Assembly: GCF_036669915.1 (NCBI RefSeq)
Contig: NC_089313.1
Coordinates: 16,197,075 to 16,261,074 of the forward strand
Source: Pocillopora verrucosa
Lineage: Eukaryota; Cnidaria; Anthozoa; Scleractinia; Pocilloporidae
Length of the DNA stretch: 64,000 nucleotides
Direction: 5' to 3'
In this document: positions 23,012 to 34,600 of the stretch, in pieces
Position numbering within the stretch: position 1 is the stretch's first letter
How the letters are laid out: every line of letters starts with the position of its first letter
The notes under the pieces: model-generated
The model's input: only the letters and a program-made list of their open reading frames with translations
Told to the model about the DNA's origin: nothing
Databases searched by the model: none
Position numbers and translations under genes: made by a program

Positions 23012-25737
23012 GCATACGTAAGCACATTTGACTGAGGGCACATCGCTGGATTTTGCAGAATTTGGGTCTATATTATTGTCTCACTCGAACTTGAGGTATG
23101 ACAAGTTGTTTTTCGTGATTATGGGGAGATCAGATACACCTAACGACTGCCTCACCCACCCCTCCCCTTTCACCTTGAACCTTTGATTAAAAATTATCAC
23201 TCTGAATAAAACGTTTGTTTCTTAACTTCTCATTAGGAGTTGTAAGGGTTCCTTTGCGAAAAAACAATTAAAGGCAAAGCAAAAGAAAACTTAACAATGG
23301 ATGGGCTGATATGTAATTGTAAGTAGCGAGACTGTACAAGAGTGAGTTTGGAAAAAGCCCAGTCGGAAGGAAAGGGCTGTAGAGTAGAGTTCAGATCATG
23401 TCGAAGGACGGCCTAAGTTGTGATAAATCGTAATCATTTCAGTTGCAACCCGCAAACAACCTCAGCTAACTTATGCTCCTTTGGTTTGAAAAGTCTTTGT
23501 TTTATTTTGAAGGAAAAAATAATTTTACATTTACTGAATTTAGTGGAAACATCTTTCGATTCATTTCACGCCTTCAACTAAAGCACTTGTTTATGTTTCT
23601 CAAATGTGTCTGGTATCATATTACACAACGTTAGCTCTCTATTAATTAGTCCTTTGAGGAATACTCTATACTTTTATATCTCTCTATAGAGAGAACACTC
23701 TATACTTATGGCATGCGTTCATCGCTCACTGTGCTGCGACATTACACTTGCTTGCAGGTCGTCGACAAGGGCACATCCCTGTTTCTCGTTGAGCGATGAC
23801 TTAAGTATCAAGAACACTCTCCCTGCTGCAGCAGGAGATGGTTGCATTAAGGGGACTTTTATCTTCGAACTATTTACCAGCGGTGGTTCCTAATATCGCT
23901 CTCAGGGGCTTACCTATTTTCTGCTTCGCGACCTTCTTCTTGTTTTGATATTTAAGCAAGGAGTGGGTAGAACCTATGCAAACTAACCGCTGACTGGCTA
24001 GGCGTTTTTCCAAGTAACAACTATAATGGAGAGACGGCATATATGTACAGAGCTTGGAGAATTGAAGTTTACTAAACGTCTTCAGAAGTACCAGAGTCAA
24101 AACACCCAAATCTAACAAAATTATGCTCCTGGCGACAAAAAATGTAGATGAAATTGGCGGAAAATGCTAAATGAAACAGCAATTTTCTTTTGAAATAAGT
24201 GTAAAAATAAAAATGCTCATTAAGCCAAGTTATACCGATCAAAATGCATTTTCGTGAAGGGCCTACCCAGTACCCGACATATTCAGTGGCTGCTCGCTGA
24301 CTATGCCATAGTGGAGGCGGTGTTGGGATAACTAAGCGCAATCGCGCAAATACGTAACTGTAATTTGAAGTCAGCTAAAAAATCCTTTTAAGTCCCGCAT
24401 ACGATGTGTTAAAATCCTCTGAATTTCCCGAAAGAGACTATCTAGCTTCAATATCATACTGATATGATCTAACTTTGCGAGTATCAGTTCCGGCATAAAG
24501 TTTAAAGGGGAGAAGTTCAAGCATGCCTCTGCCGTTCCGTGTACGTTTTACTAGTGGTTGCGATAAGCACAAAAAGTGTTGGAGCAGTTAAGCGCATTGA
24601 ACTGTTAATTTATGGCACGGGTTTCACAAGTGGAAATGCACGGACATGGTTGACTTAAGAAGATAAACGCTCGTTTTATATCAGTAGATAAGTAGATAAA
24701 TAACATTGTTTGTTGACTTTATTATTTTTGTAATGCAATATGGAGGGTTTTACGTCGCTTTGACGAGGATAAAGACATAATGTCAACAATAACGAAAAAA
24801 ATAGACTCAACCGGAAGTATTAGGCAAAAAATATACATGTTAATCAAATTTACATAATAGAATCCGCCCTCGGATGAATTTCGGGTTCGAGAATGTTCCA
24901 ATCGGATGAATGTTGTACAATTTAGTAAACTTATGAGTAAAAAAACCTTAATTCAAAATTCAAACCGGCATTGTTGGTTTCCATCATCTATCTCTGGATC
25001 TCTTATCTCTGCGTCTTTCGTAAAACAGGAAATACATCCGATAACCAAACGTGACTGAATTCAAACATCAAGTATTCGCTATAAATATAACAATGACGAA
25101 GGAAGCTAAGAACGGCAACAGCCGCGGGTAGAGAGCCCCTCCGAATTCCTCTCTTCCTCGCCTCGGCTCATGGCTAAATCTTTGCTAATGTGGTCTTACT
25201 CTCTCAGTGAAATAAATAAGAAAGGCGAATCTGGGGGGAACTGCAATGCACAACGGCTCACAATGCTTTTGGGACACAAAAAGCCTCTACTAGACTGGCA
25301 CTTGATAGAACAAACTTAATTTCCGCAGCAATGAGAGCTGCTAAAACACATTTGCCAGTATGTGCCAGAAGAATCTTATGGCAACGCTAATCGATAGAAC
25401 TTAGAGGGAATTTACTTAAAGTTACTTATTTCAAACACCAAGTAACACAGAACATCAATGACTAAGCATCATGCCACTTTTAAGTCCTATTACTGTAACT
25501 TAATCGCTTCCGCAAAGTTTGCCTAATGATGTATAAACAATTGTAAAATGTTATTTCAGTAATATACGTGAATCAATGATATTTATCGTACCTACTGTGT
25601 CGAAATATTCCGGAGATGAACTGCAAAGCTGTAATACTATCACTACAGTAAAGAATAAAGATTCCTGTCACTAATCATCCAGAGTCGAAAATCGAAAGCG
25701 GAAGACGCTCAAGTCACATGACGTATGTCTATTGGAA
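23012..25737. other. Upstream flank of gene 1, no gene seen
   Basis: Shared with unit 2 (38822-41911) and, in part, unit 3 (62333-63980). It contains pyrimidine-rich and AT-rich stretches. Small frames such as 24072-24341 (minus) recur in unit 2 (39173-39517) but lack a common start and family match. Confidence 0.5.
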
Positions 25738-25857
25738 GCCTATTCTAAATGTGCGTGGAACCGTTTATAATTAAAACTTACCAGAAGGAAAAACCATTGA
25801 AGCTTATGAAAGCTGGTTTTGAAAGTATGCGTGACATGAAAAGAAAATTAACGGCTC

Positions 25858-26830
25858 ACGCAATTTCCTGTGGACACGTAAAGTTCTGTTGCGTGACAAT
25901 GTCAAGCATTCTTCGAGCCAAAACGTTGAAACAACGAGCCTCAGCGCGAGACGAAAGCAAAGAGGTGAAAAGACATGGGCGAAAGAATGCTTAAAGCCTT
26001 ATCGTAACCGTCCTTTGCTTGCCTGTTACAGGTCACCATATACCTTACCCAGATTATGGTTACTAACTCACATCAAGATTCTCAGGTCCGAGCCTTTTCC
26101 AATGAATGGCCATAGCACGGTCACGCGATTTCCTGTGGACACGCAAAGTTCTGTTTCGTGACAATGTCGAGCATTCTTCGGGCCAAAACGTTGAAACAAC
26201 AACCCTAAGCGCGAGACAAAAGGGAAGAGTTGAAAATACATGGGTGAAAGAATGCTCAAAGCCTTATCGTAACCGTCCTTTGCTTGCCTGTTACAGGTCA
26301 CCATGTACCGTACCCAGATTATGGTTACTAAACCCCACATCAAGATTCTCAGGTCCGGGCCTTTTCATACGAATGGCCACAGCACGGTCAAGACGCTCCT
26401 TTACCACATCCACATTCTCAGATTCGCGCTTTTTGAGACATAAGGCATTGTTCAATCATGACATTCTTCTACACGTTACAGGTCACAAGGTTATGGTACA
26501 CAGTACCAAGATTATTGTAACTATTTGTCACGTCAACATGCTTAGACCCGAGCTTTTTCAGACGAATGGCCAGTGCACGTTCATGACTCGTTTGCCGCCT
26601 GCAGGTCGCCAAGGCCATAAAGAGTAGCCCCTAGATGATTGTAAGTGATTGCAAAAAGGAACATGCTCTGGTTCAAGCCTTTTTCAAGTACTTTAGCGCG
26701 AGTTATATCGCTCTTTTGCCGCCTTGAGGTCACCTCTAGCGTGAAATACACCACCAAGATTTACATAATTTGTTCCAATGTCCAAATGCTCAGGTCTGAG
26801 CTTTCAGAGAAATAGTCGTTGATTTGCAAT
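25858..26830 (-). pseudogene. Decayed TPR gene relic A
   Basis: Minus-strand sequence with TPR-coding DNA in the same 126-base style as the main genes (for example gttacaataatcttggtac near 26505-26525), broken by many stops and frameshifts. At least five or six repeat remnants can be followed. A ~266-bp block is tandemly duplicated within it (25858-26123 and 26124-26390), starting with ttcctgtggacacg and including one TPR remnant. It lies ~4.2 kb upstream of gene 1. Relic B holds the same position relative to gene 2. Confidence 0.75.
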
Positions 26831-27690
26831 TCTTTGTCTAATTTCTCGCGCAATATCAGGACTCGTATACTCTGCTCACCTCGAACTTAAGTTTCGACAA
26901 TAGATCCAGTCAAGAATCTAAATCTCTTGATACCTTCGTCATCAACAAGAAGACTCGATCCGCACTTCTAAACGTTGTATATCGCTGTGACATCATTTTA
27001 GAAATAAAATTCTAATGAGAATACGATAAATCGCTAATTAATGCGATTTTTTCAACATTTTGGCGACTGGTCAATGAGGCTTATTGTTCTCGGCGACCCA
27101 TAAATTGTGCGGAATTACATTCATTTGGAAAATTAATCACTTTAGGTTGGCGATTACAGATGCTGTAGCCATAACAACCGATATATACACCTTCGCTGTG
27201 TTCTACCTTTGTCATGCATCAACATATATACAACCCCACAGTATCTCTAGATGAGTTATGACGGAAGGAAGCCAAAAGTTTTTCCCATAAACAACTGATG
27301 TGATAAGAAAATAAAATAAATTGAAGTTCACACATTATCGACATTTGCTGAAGGAAGAAGAACTGAGAAACGACAGAGAACAATACAATGAAAGGTTGTG
27401 TTTGATTGTTTAACAGTTTCTGCAGTAACATAATATCATTGTATTTACAATAAAATTAGCCCTTGAAATCAACCTGTATTTAACAAGGTAAACCTAAATC
27501 ACTTTTCAGAATTACAATTTTTTTTCAGCTGAGATTTCTGTTCAGTGGTCAATGACGTCAGGTTTCCAGCAGAAAAAAAAAAAGAAAAATTCGCAAAAAT
27601 AACAACCTAAAAAAGTTTGGCTCAGACAGTTCCATTTTTAGAAGATTCTCATGAAATGATAATAATAATTATATTAAAAAACCGTTAGAG
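26831..27690. other. Spacer between units 1 and 2, no gene seen
   Basis: AT-rich, with only short unsupported open frames. Confidence 0.5.
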
Positions 27691-27732
27691 CACTCACAGA
27701 AACTTTGTCTAATTAGCGATTTGATACATAGA

Positions 27733-28090
27733 GAATAATACATGGGTGCGTTTAGATATGAAATTTCTCTTCGAGTGTTTAACCCTTTACTCCCTAACAT
27801 CAGTATGCATATTCTCCATACCTCACCCTAGACATTTCTTAAGGTTCTGACAAGGAGAATTTGTTCAGTAATCAAGAGATTCTTTAGTTGGTGATCATCT
27901 CTTTTATTCTCATGACCTTAATGTTTGATTCAGGGGTCATGTTGTAAGGAGAAATTAGATGTTAGTCAGTCTTAGGGGTGGAACAGTTAAGTCGATAGCT
28001 CACAAGTGAGCGCAGCGAACGAGTGAGATGTCGAGTTGAACACGAGAAGAGAAATTTCATATCTACAAGCAGTCATGTATTATTCTGTTT
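27733..28090. mobile_element. TIR MITE with a nested second MITE
   Basis: Inverted ends of ~50 bp: agaataatacatgggtgcg with gatatgaaatttctcttcg at 27733-27777, and the complement at ~28040-28088. The interior carries an AACCCTTT-ended element (27781-27990). No coding capacity. Confidence 0.7.
27781..27990. mobile_element. AACCCTTT-ended MITE
   Basis: Begins aaccctttactccctaa and ends with the imperfect complement ttaggggtggaacagttaa. Internal motifs (gtgatcatc, attctcatgac, gtaaggagaaatta) recur at 14344, 57941 and 62941. Confidence 0.7.
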
Positions 28091-28117
28091 ATCATATAAA
28101 CACAATAGCCCTCTATT

Positions 28118-28163
28118 GACAGGAAAAGTCGGCTTTATTTTAATAAAGTCGACTCTTCTTGTC
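28118..28163. repeat. 46-bp near-perfect palindrome
   Basis: Arms of 22 bases (gacaggaaaagtcggcttt and so on), 19 of 22 paired, with a 2-base loop. It lies just outside the MITE and may be a terminal hairpin of another element. Confidence 0.75.
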
Positions 28164-29236
28164 AGTAAAGAAAAATAAACAAAAATAAAAGGTTAGACAT
28201 TCCCCGAATAAAAATCGTAAAGTGAGTTAGTGCACTCAAGATGAAAACATATGCAAAACATGATGAATCTCAATATCCTGGACTTGTGGAAGTATATCTC
28301 CTAAAATAGCCCTTTTAATGAGGTACATGATTGATCTGCTTGCGCAACTCCTTACAATGATCTCTGTCAATAAAAACACTGCTTGCTTTCACTTCAACAT
28401 CTTCAGTTTTTCCCGTAGTCACTCAGTGTTGGAAGAGATCTCAAATACTTCTTCTATCAGCCGATACAGTGCACGGTCTTGGCAAAGCTCTACGTTTGGC
28501 TTGCTTTTCCTACAGACAATTGTTACACTTTCAAAATTTATTTCCTGCCGCCTCATTTAACAAAGATGTAATAACACCGGTTTGTTTAGATTATGCTCCA
28601 GGCATCACAAATTTTCTGTAAGCAGACTTGATTAATTTTAGTCATGGAAAAAAGACCGCGAATGTCAATGCGATTTCAGTTAAGCAGAAAGTGTAAAAAT
28701 TTCAAGCGCTGCGTGGTGGGTCACAAGATTTCACAATCGTCATAAATTCACGGTTACTGAGATCATTATTAAATTACTGAGGTTTTTGTGTTTCCCCTTG
28801 CATTTGCTGGATTGGTATAACTACTACTAATTAATTTTCAGGCAATAATCGGCTTTTTATCCTGCAGTGTGGAATAAGCTGTCATCATTCCTTGGCAATT
28901 AGTTGTCGAAGGAAAAACGAATAATTTTAATTTCATATTACCTGGAAAGTTTACATTCTATTTTCATCAGCTGACTGATCTATTTACGATAAGAGTTTGA
29001 ATTTTCTTAAAGGAAAAGTAAGAAAAACTTTTCATGAAATAGTTTGATCTCAGAAACAAAAAAGCATCGGCACAGTCTACTCATTTCAAAAACTTTTCAC
29101 AGCACTCATTAACTTCCACTCAGGATCTTTAAATATATGAAGTTAATATGTACAACTAATATGTTTATTCACGTGTTTACATTTCCTCCTTTTTTGTTAC
29201 GCTAGTAATCGCAAGGGCTAAAAGAGAAACCAAACT

Positions 29237-30610
29237 AGACCTTGTGAGCAGGGTAACTGGGATACCTGGACGGTACTGGATCCTTGGAATCAAATGTAGT
29301 TATACTACGGGTGTCGGACTAGTATATTGAAATAGTGCGCTCAAGTCTGGCCAAGGGCATACACCTATTTCAAAAAATAGGCATGCTATGCATGCAAGAA
29401 GGTGGAGCTACGCCATTGGTGGGAATATGGTGACGAGAAAACAGGAATAAATTAGTTGAATGAAAAGCGCTCGTTGATTCCGTGGGGATTAAGGATGCCG
29501 ATTTGGAATATAAAGTTTTGTTCTAGTGTTTTACGGCTTTCTGAACTGCCTAGATGTAAGGAAAGGCCGCAAACTGCCATATGCTGTTTAGAATGATTAG
29601 GAAGATTAAAGTGTCTAGCGACTGGTTTGGATGCGTCCTTGTCATTTCTTTCCGGCACATCGCGAAGGTGTTCTCGGAATCGATCACCCAGTCGTCTTCC
29701 TGTTTCGCCGATGTATAACTTATTGCAATAAGTGCAAGTTATGCAGTAAATAACATTGGCGGAGGTACACGTAAAGTGATCAATGATCTTAATGGATCTT
29801 TTGGGTCCCGATATTTTCTCTACGTTATGAATTAAAGGACAAGTTTTGCATCGCGAGCGAGCGCATTTAAAAGTTCCAGATTGGTCATTGGTTTGAAATG
29901 AACTCCTGACTAAAACGTTGCCTATGTTTTTGTCACGTTTGAATGAAATTCACGTTTCTTGCCGTCAAGTGAATCCAACATGGCGTCTTTCTTCACAAGC
30001 AGTTTGCATCCATTATAGTTACGTTCTTCAGTCTCACGGTAGTAGTGTTGTTCAATAGATTACATAGAGTATATGCAGTTTGGTTTCAGATTTCAGATTT
30101 TTCTTTTTACAACAAGTGAACGTTTCTCAACTAAGACATTGGCATACTTGGCATACAAGGCATTCAAGGCTTTCATGACTTTCAAGCGTTCGCGTCTCAA
30201 TCCGTTCCAAAATTACCGCTCAATAACATCTTTTACAGTGGATTAGCCGCGAATAATACGACTTGTATATGCTTCTGTAAGTATTTTGAGCGTTTGCGCC
30301 ATAATGCTCCAGGAGATCGCAATCCAAATACGTTGAAATACAAAACGACCGACAAAAGAGTTTTAAAAGCAAAAGCTCGTGATTCGTCATGTGACCCAGC
30401 CCTGTCTGTGCATGACAACGTCAATCATCATCAAGATAGCACGCGTGATCAGCATGTGAACACCTCATTGGATCACAGTTAGTTGTCATGGTGTTGAGGG
30501 CCCAATGACCACTGGGTACTATTGCGCCATTTTCCCATTTTGTGGCAGAGGACAAAAAAAGACAAAAAACAAAGGCATTTTATAACTGGGCTACCACAGG
30601 TATCCAGTAA
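29237..30610 (-). mobile_element. Penelope-like retroelement, 5'-truncated
   Basis: A ~1.37-kb insert absent from the same place in units 1 (13690) and 3 (57300). It encodes a GIY-YIG endonuclease piece on the minus strand. Its edges carry taactgggataccTGG (29255-29270) and taactgggctacc (30583-30595), and the right edge folds into a hairpin with ggtatccagt. No reverse transcriptase core is present. Exact boundaries are uncertain. Confidence 0.6.
29452..29949 (-). pseudogene. GIY-YIG endonuclease fragment of a Penelope-like element
   Basis: A 165-codon open stretch with a stop just upstream and no suitable start; the terminal 68 codons follow a weak ATG/alternative start at 29658. It shows a Cys-rich lead (CARSRCKTCP, then CTYCNK), the GIY-YIG core (VIYCITC then LYIGETGRRLGDRFREHL) and a C-terminal region with VARHFNLPNHS and ending NPHGINERFSFN. 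In Penelope-like elements this endonuclease follows the reverse transcriptase, which is missing here. This is a dead 3' fragment. Confidence 0.78.
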
Positions 30611-31285
30611 AAACGGGAATTGACTTGAAGAAACACGAAGACTGAGTCACGGGAAAACACGAGCAACTCGACTTTTTTTCCATCTGATTGGTTGAGGAGG
30701 TGACGCTAGTTTCTTGGCCAATCACAGAAAGGAGCATAGTAAAACTGGATTTTCTTCGACAATCAGACCGGATTGTCTTCGAAAATCGAACAAGAGAATA
30801 TTCTCTTGCAACGAATGATTACTTTTGTTTTTCCAAATTCACGTTGGCATTCCCGATGTAATTGTAACCACTTTCAAACTTTTTTATTAAATGATTAAGG
30901 AAAATTTCATGATAAATGCCCTCTCCTCTTTCAGAAAAATTTGGATCAGTTAACCTTCAACACTTGCCCTAGTATATTACAAAATAACTGAGAAGGGGAC
31001 AAGTGTTTTAAAGGAAGACCGATGTACACAAAAGGGTTTACAAACTATTTCGACTATTTCTATTTTCATTCAGTGTGCAAAATTTAAAAACTGTCCGAAC
31101 GAAATATAAGATATCTGACGAAACGGATGAGGTAAAACAGTTTGAAGCACTTCCTCTTAGGAATTCTCCTTTTTCCAGGGTATCTAATTCTCCAATAAAT
31201 CAAGTTTTCTTGCAAAAATTGATATTATGACTTAGAAGTATCATTTCCAACACTTTTGAGTTTATATTCAAAATTCATAGTTAAC

Positions 31286-31646
31286 TCAGAATATCATACA
31301 ACCGACTCTGTGAGATATGGTGGACGTCCGTCTAATCTCCCTTTCCCGTTGAACTATCAGTAAGTTATTCTGCATGGCTCTCACATCAATATATTTAGGT
31401 CCGAGGTTTCTTAGATGAATGTTATATGCATGATCTTGACATTCTTTTGCCTGCTGCAGGTCACCAAGGCCACGGTGCACAGCGCCCAGATTATTGTAAC
31501 TTTCCGCCACATCGACATGTACAGGTCCGAGCTTTTTTATACGAATGTTCAGTGCATGATCATGACATTCTTTTTCCTGCTGCAGGTCACCAAGGTGTTG
31601 ATGCATAGGACCCAGATTATTGTAACTATTTGCTAAATGAGTATGT
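31286..31646 (-). pseudogene. Frame-shifted C-terminal tail of NB-ARC/TPR gene 2
   Basis: About 120 codons, open without stops, continuing the TPR register of gene 2 after a single extra A (an AAAAAA run at ~31660-31666 where sibling repeats have five). It holds two more TPRs (GDLQQEKECHDHALNIRIKK, then GDLQQAKECQDHAYNIHLRN), then a non-TPR tail with RAMQNNLLIVQ and RTSTISHRVGCM. If the extra base is a sequencing error or is polymorphic, this is simply the C terminus of gene 2. Confidence 0.82.
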
Positions 31647-34600
31647 TCAGGTCCGAGCTTTTTTCAGACGTTTAGTCAGTTCCCGATTATGACATTCTTT
31701 TGCCTGCTGCAGGTCACCAAGGTCACCGTGCAAAGCACGCAAATTATTGTAACTTTCTGCCACATCCATATGTTTAGGTCCAAGCTTTTTCAGACGAATG
31801 GCAAATGCACGATCATGACATATTTTTGCCTGCTGCAGGTCACCAAGCTCATAATGCACAGCACCCAAATTATTGTAACTACTCGCCACACGAAGGTGTT
31901 CAGGTCCGAGCCTTTTCAGACGAATGGCCAGTGCACGATCATGACATTTCTTTGCCTGCTGCAGGTCACCAAGCTTAAGGTGCAAAGTACCAAGATTATT
32001 GTAACTACTTGCCACATCGACATGTTCAGGCCCGAGTTTTTTCAGATGAATAGAGAGGGCACGATCGTGACATTCTTTTGCCAGCTGCAAGTCACCAAGA
32101 TCATGATGCAAAGTACCAAGATTATTGTAGCTGCTTGCCACATGGACATGTTCAGGTCCGAGCCTTTTCAGACGAATGGCCAGTGCACGATCATGACATT
32201 CTTTTGCCTGTTGCAAGTCACCAAGGACATGGTACACAGCACCCAAATTATTGTAACTACTCGCCACACGAAGGTGTTCAGGTCCAAGCCTTTTCAGACG
32301 AATGGCCAGTGCACGATCATGACATTTCTTTGCCTGCTGCAGGTCACCAAGCTTAAGGTGCAAAGTACCAAGATTATTGTAACTACTTGCCACATCGACA
32401 TGTTCAGGCCCGAGTTTTTTCAGATGAATAGAGAGGGCACGATCGTGACATTCTTTTGCCAGCTGCAAGTCACCAAGATCATGATGCAAAGTACCAAGAT
32501 TATTGTAGCTGCTTGCCACATGGACATCTTCAGGTTCGAGCCTTTTCAGACGAATGGCCAGTGCACGATCATGACATTCTTTTGCCTGTTGCAAGTCACC
32601 AAGGACATGGTACACAGAACCAAGATTATTGTGACTGCTTGCCACATCGACATGTTCAGGTCCGAGCCTTTTCAGACGAATGGCCAGTGCACGATCATGA
32701 CATTCTTTTGCCTGTTGCAAGTCACCAAGGACATGGTACACAAAACCAAGATTATTGTAACTGTCTGCCACATGAACATGTTCAGGTCCGAGCCTTTTCA
32801 ATCGAATGGCCAGTGCATGATAATGACATTCTTTTGCCTGTTGCTGGTCACCAAGATCATGATGCAAAGTACCAAGATTATTGTAGCTGCTTGCCACATG
32901 GACATCTTCAGGTTCGAGCCTTTTCAGACGAATGGCCAGTGCACGATCATGACATTCTTTTGCCTGTTGCAAGTCACCAAGGACATGGTACACAGAACCA
33001 AGATTATTGTAACTGCTTGCCACATCGACATGTTCAGGTCCGAGCCTTTTCAGACGAATGGCCAGTGCACGATCATGACATTCTTTTGCCTGTTGCAAGT
33101 CACCAAGGACATGGTACACAAAACCAAGATTATTGTAACTGCTTGCCACATGGACATGTTCAGGTCCGAGCCTTTTCAATCGAATGGCCAGTGCATGATA
33201 ATGACATTCTTTTGCCTGTTGCTGGTCACCAAGATCATGATGCAAAGTACCAAGATTATTGTAGCTGCTTGCCACATGGACATCTTCAGGTTCGAGCCTT
33301 TTCAGACGAATGGCCAGTGCACGATCATGACATTCTTTTGCCTGTTGCAAGTCACCAAGGACATGGTACACAGAACCAAGATTATTGTAACTGCTTGCCA
33401 CATCGACATGTTCAGGTCCGAGCCTTTTCAATCGAATGGCCAGTGCATGATAATGACATTCTTTTGCCTGTTGCTGGTCACCAAGATCATGATGCAAAGT
33501 ACCAAGATTATTGTAGCTGCCTGCCACATGGACATGTTCAGGTTCGAGCTTTTTCAGACGAATGGCCAGTGCACGATCATGACATTCTTTTGCCTGTTGC
33601 AAGTCACCAAGGACATGGTACACAGAACCAAGATTATTGTAACTGCTTGCCACATCGACATGTTCAGGTCCGAGCCTTTTCAGACGAATGGCCAGTGCAC
33701 GATCATGACATTCTTTTGCCTGTTGCAAGTCACCAAGGACATAGTACACAGAACCAAGATTATTGTAACTGTCTGCCACATGGACATGTTCAGGTCCGAG
33801 CCTTTTCAGTCGAATGGCCAGTGCATGATCATGACATTCTTTTGCCTGTTGCTGGTCACCAAGATCATGATGCAAAGTACTAAGATTATTGTAGCTGCTT
33901 GCCACATCGACATGTTCAGGTTCGAGCTTTTTCAGACGAATGGCCAGTGCACGATCATGACATTCTTTTGCCTGTTGCAAGTCACCAAGATCATGATGCA
34001 AAGTACCAAGATTATTGTAGCTGCTTGCCACATGAACATGTTCAGGTCCGAGCTTTTGCAGACGAATGGCCAGTGCACGATCATGACATTCTTTTGCCTG
34101 TTGCAAGTCACCAAGGACATGGTACACAGAACCAAGATTATTGTAACTGTTTGCCACATGGACATGTTCAGGTCCGAGCCTTTTCAGTCGAATGGCCAGT
34201 GCATGATAATGACATTCTTTTGCCTGTTGCTGGTCACCAAGATCATGATGCAAAGTACCAAGATTATTGTAGCTGCTTGCCACATGGACATCTTCAGGTT
34301 CGAGCCTTTTCAGACGAATGGCCAGTGCACGATCATGACATTCTTTTGCCTGTTGCAAGTCACCAAGGACATGGTACACAAAACCAAGATTATTGTAACT
34401 GCTTGCCACATCGACATGTTCAGGTCCGAGCCTTTTCAGACGAATGGCCAGTGCACGATCATGACATTCTTTTGCCTGTTGCAAGTCACCAAGGACATGG
34501 TACACAGAACCAAGATTATTGTAACTGCTTGCCACATCGACATGTTCAGGTCCGAGCCTTTTCAGACGAATGGCCAGTGCACGATCATGACATTCTTTTG

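Larger units (their letters stand above)
12528..26830. repeat. Duplicated unit 1 (14 kb) carrying NB-ARC/TPR gene 1
   Basis: Collinear similarity links this interval with 28478-42760 and 56928-64000: the 3' flank (compare 12955-13160 with 28495-28710, and 12560-12750 with 56945-57145), the gene, its upstream region and a TPR relic. Unit 1 has its own insertions (hAT at 14500, MITE at 17594). Between 12528 and 14343 I see no gene, only this shared flank; it includes the inverted ATTGGTTGA/CCAAT pair near 13780-13816 seen in all three units. Confidence 0.88.

Noticed and set aside
24072..24341. Minus-strand small frame also present at 39173-39517
   Set aside because: Shared because the whole flank is duplicated; the two frames differ by indels and have different starts, which argues against coding constraint.
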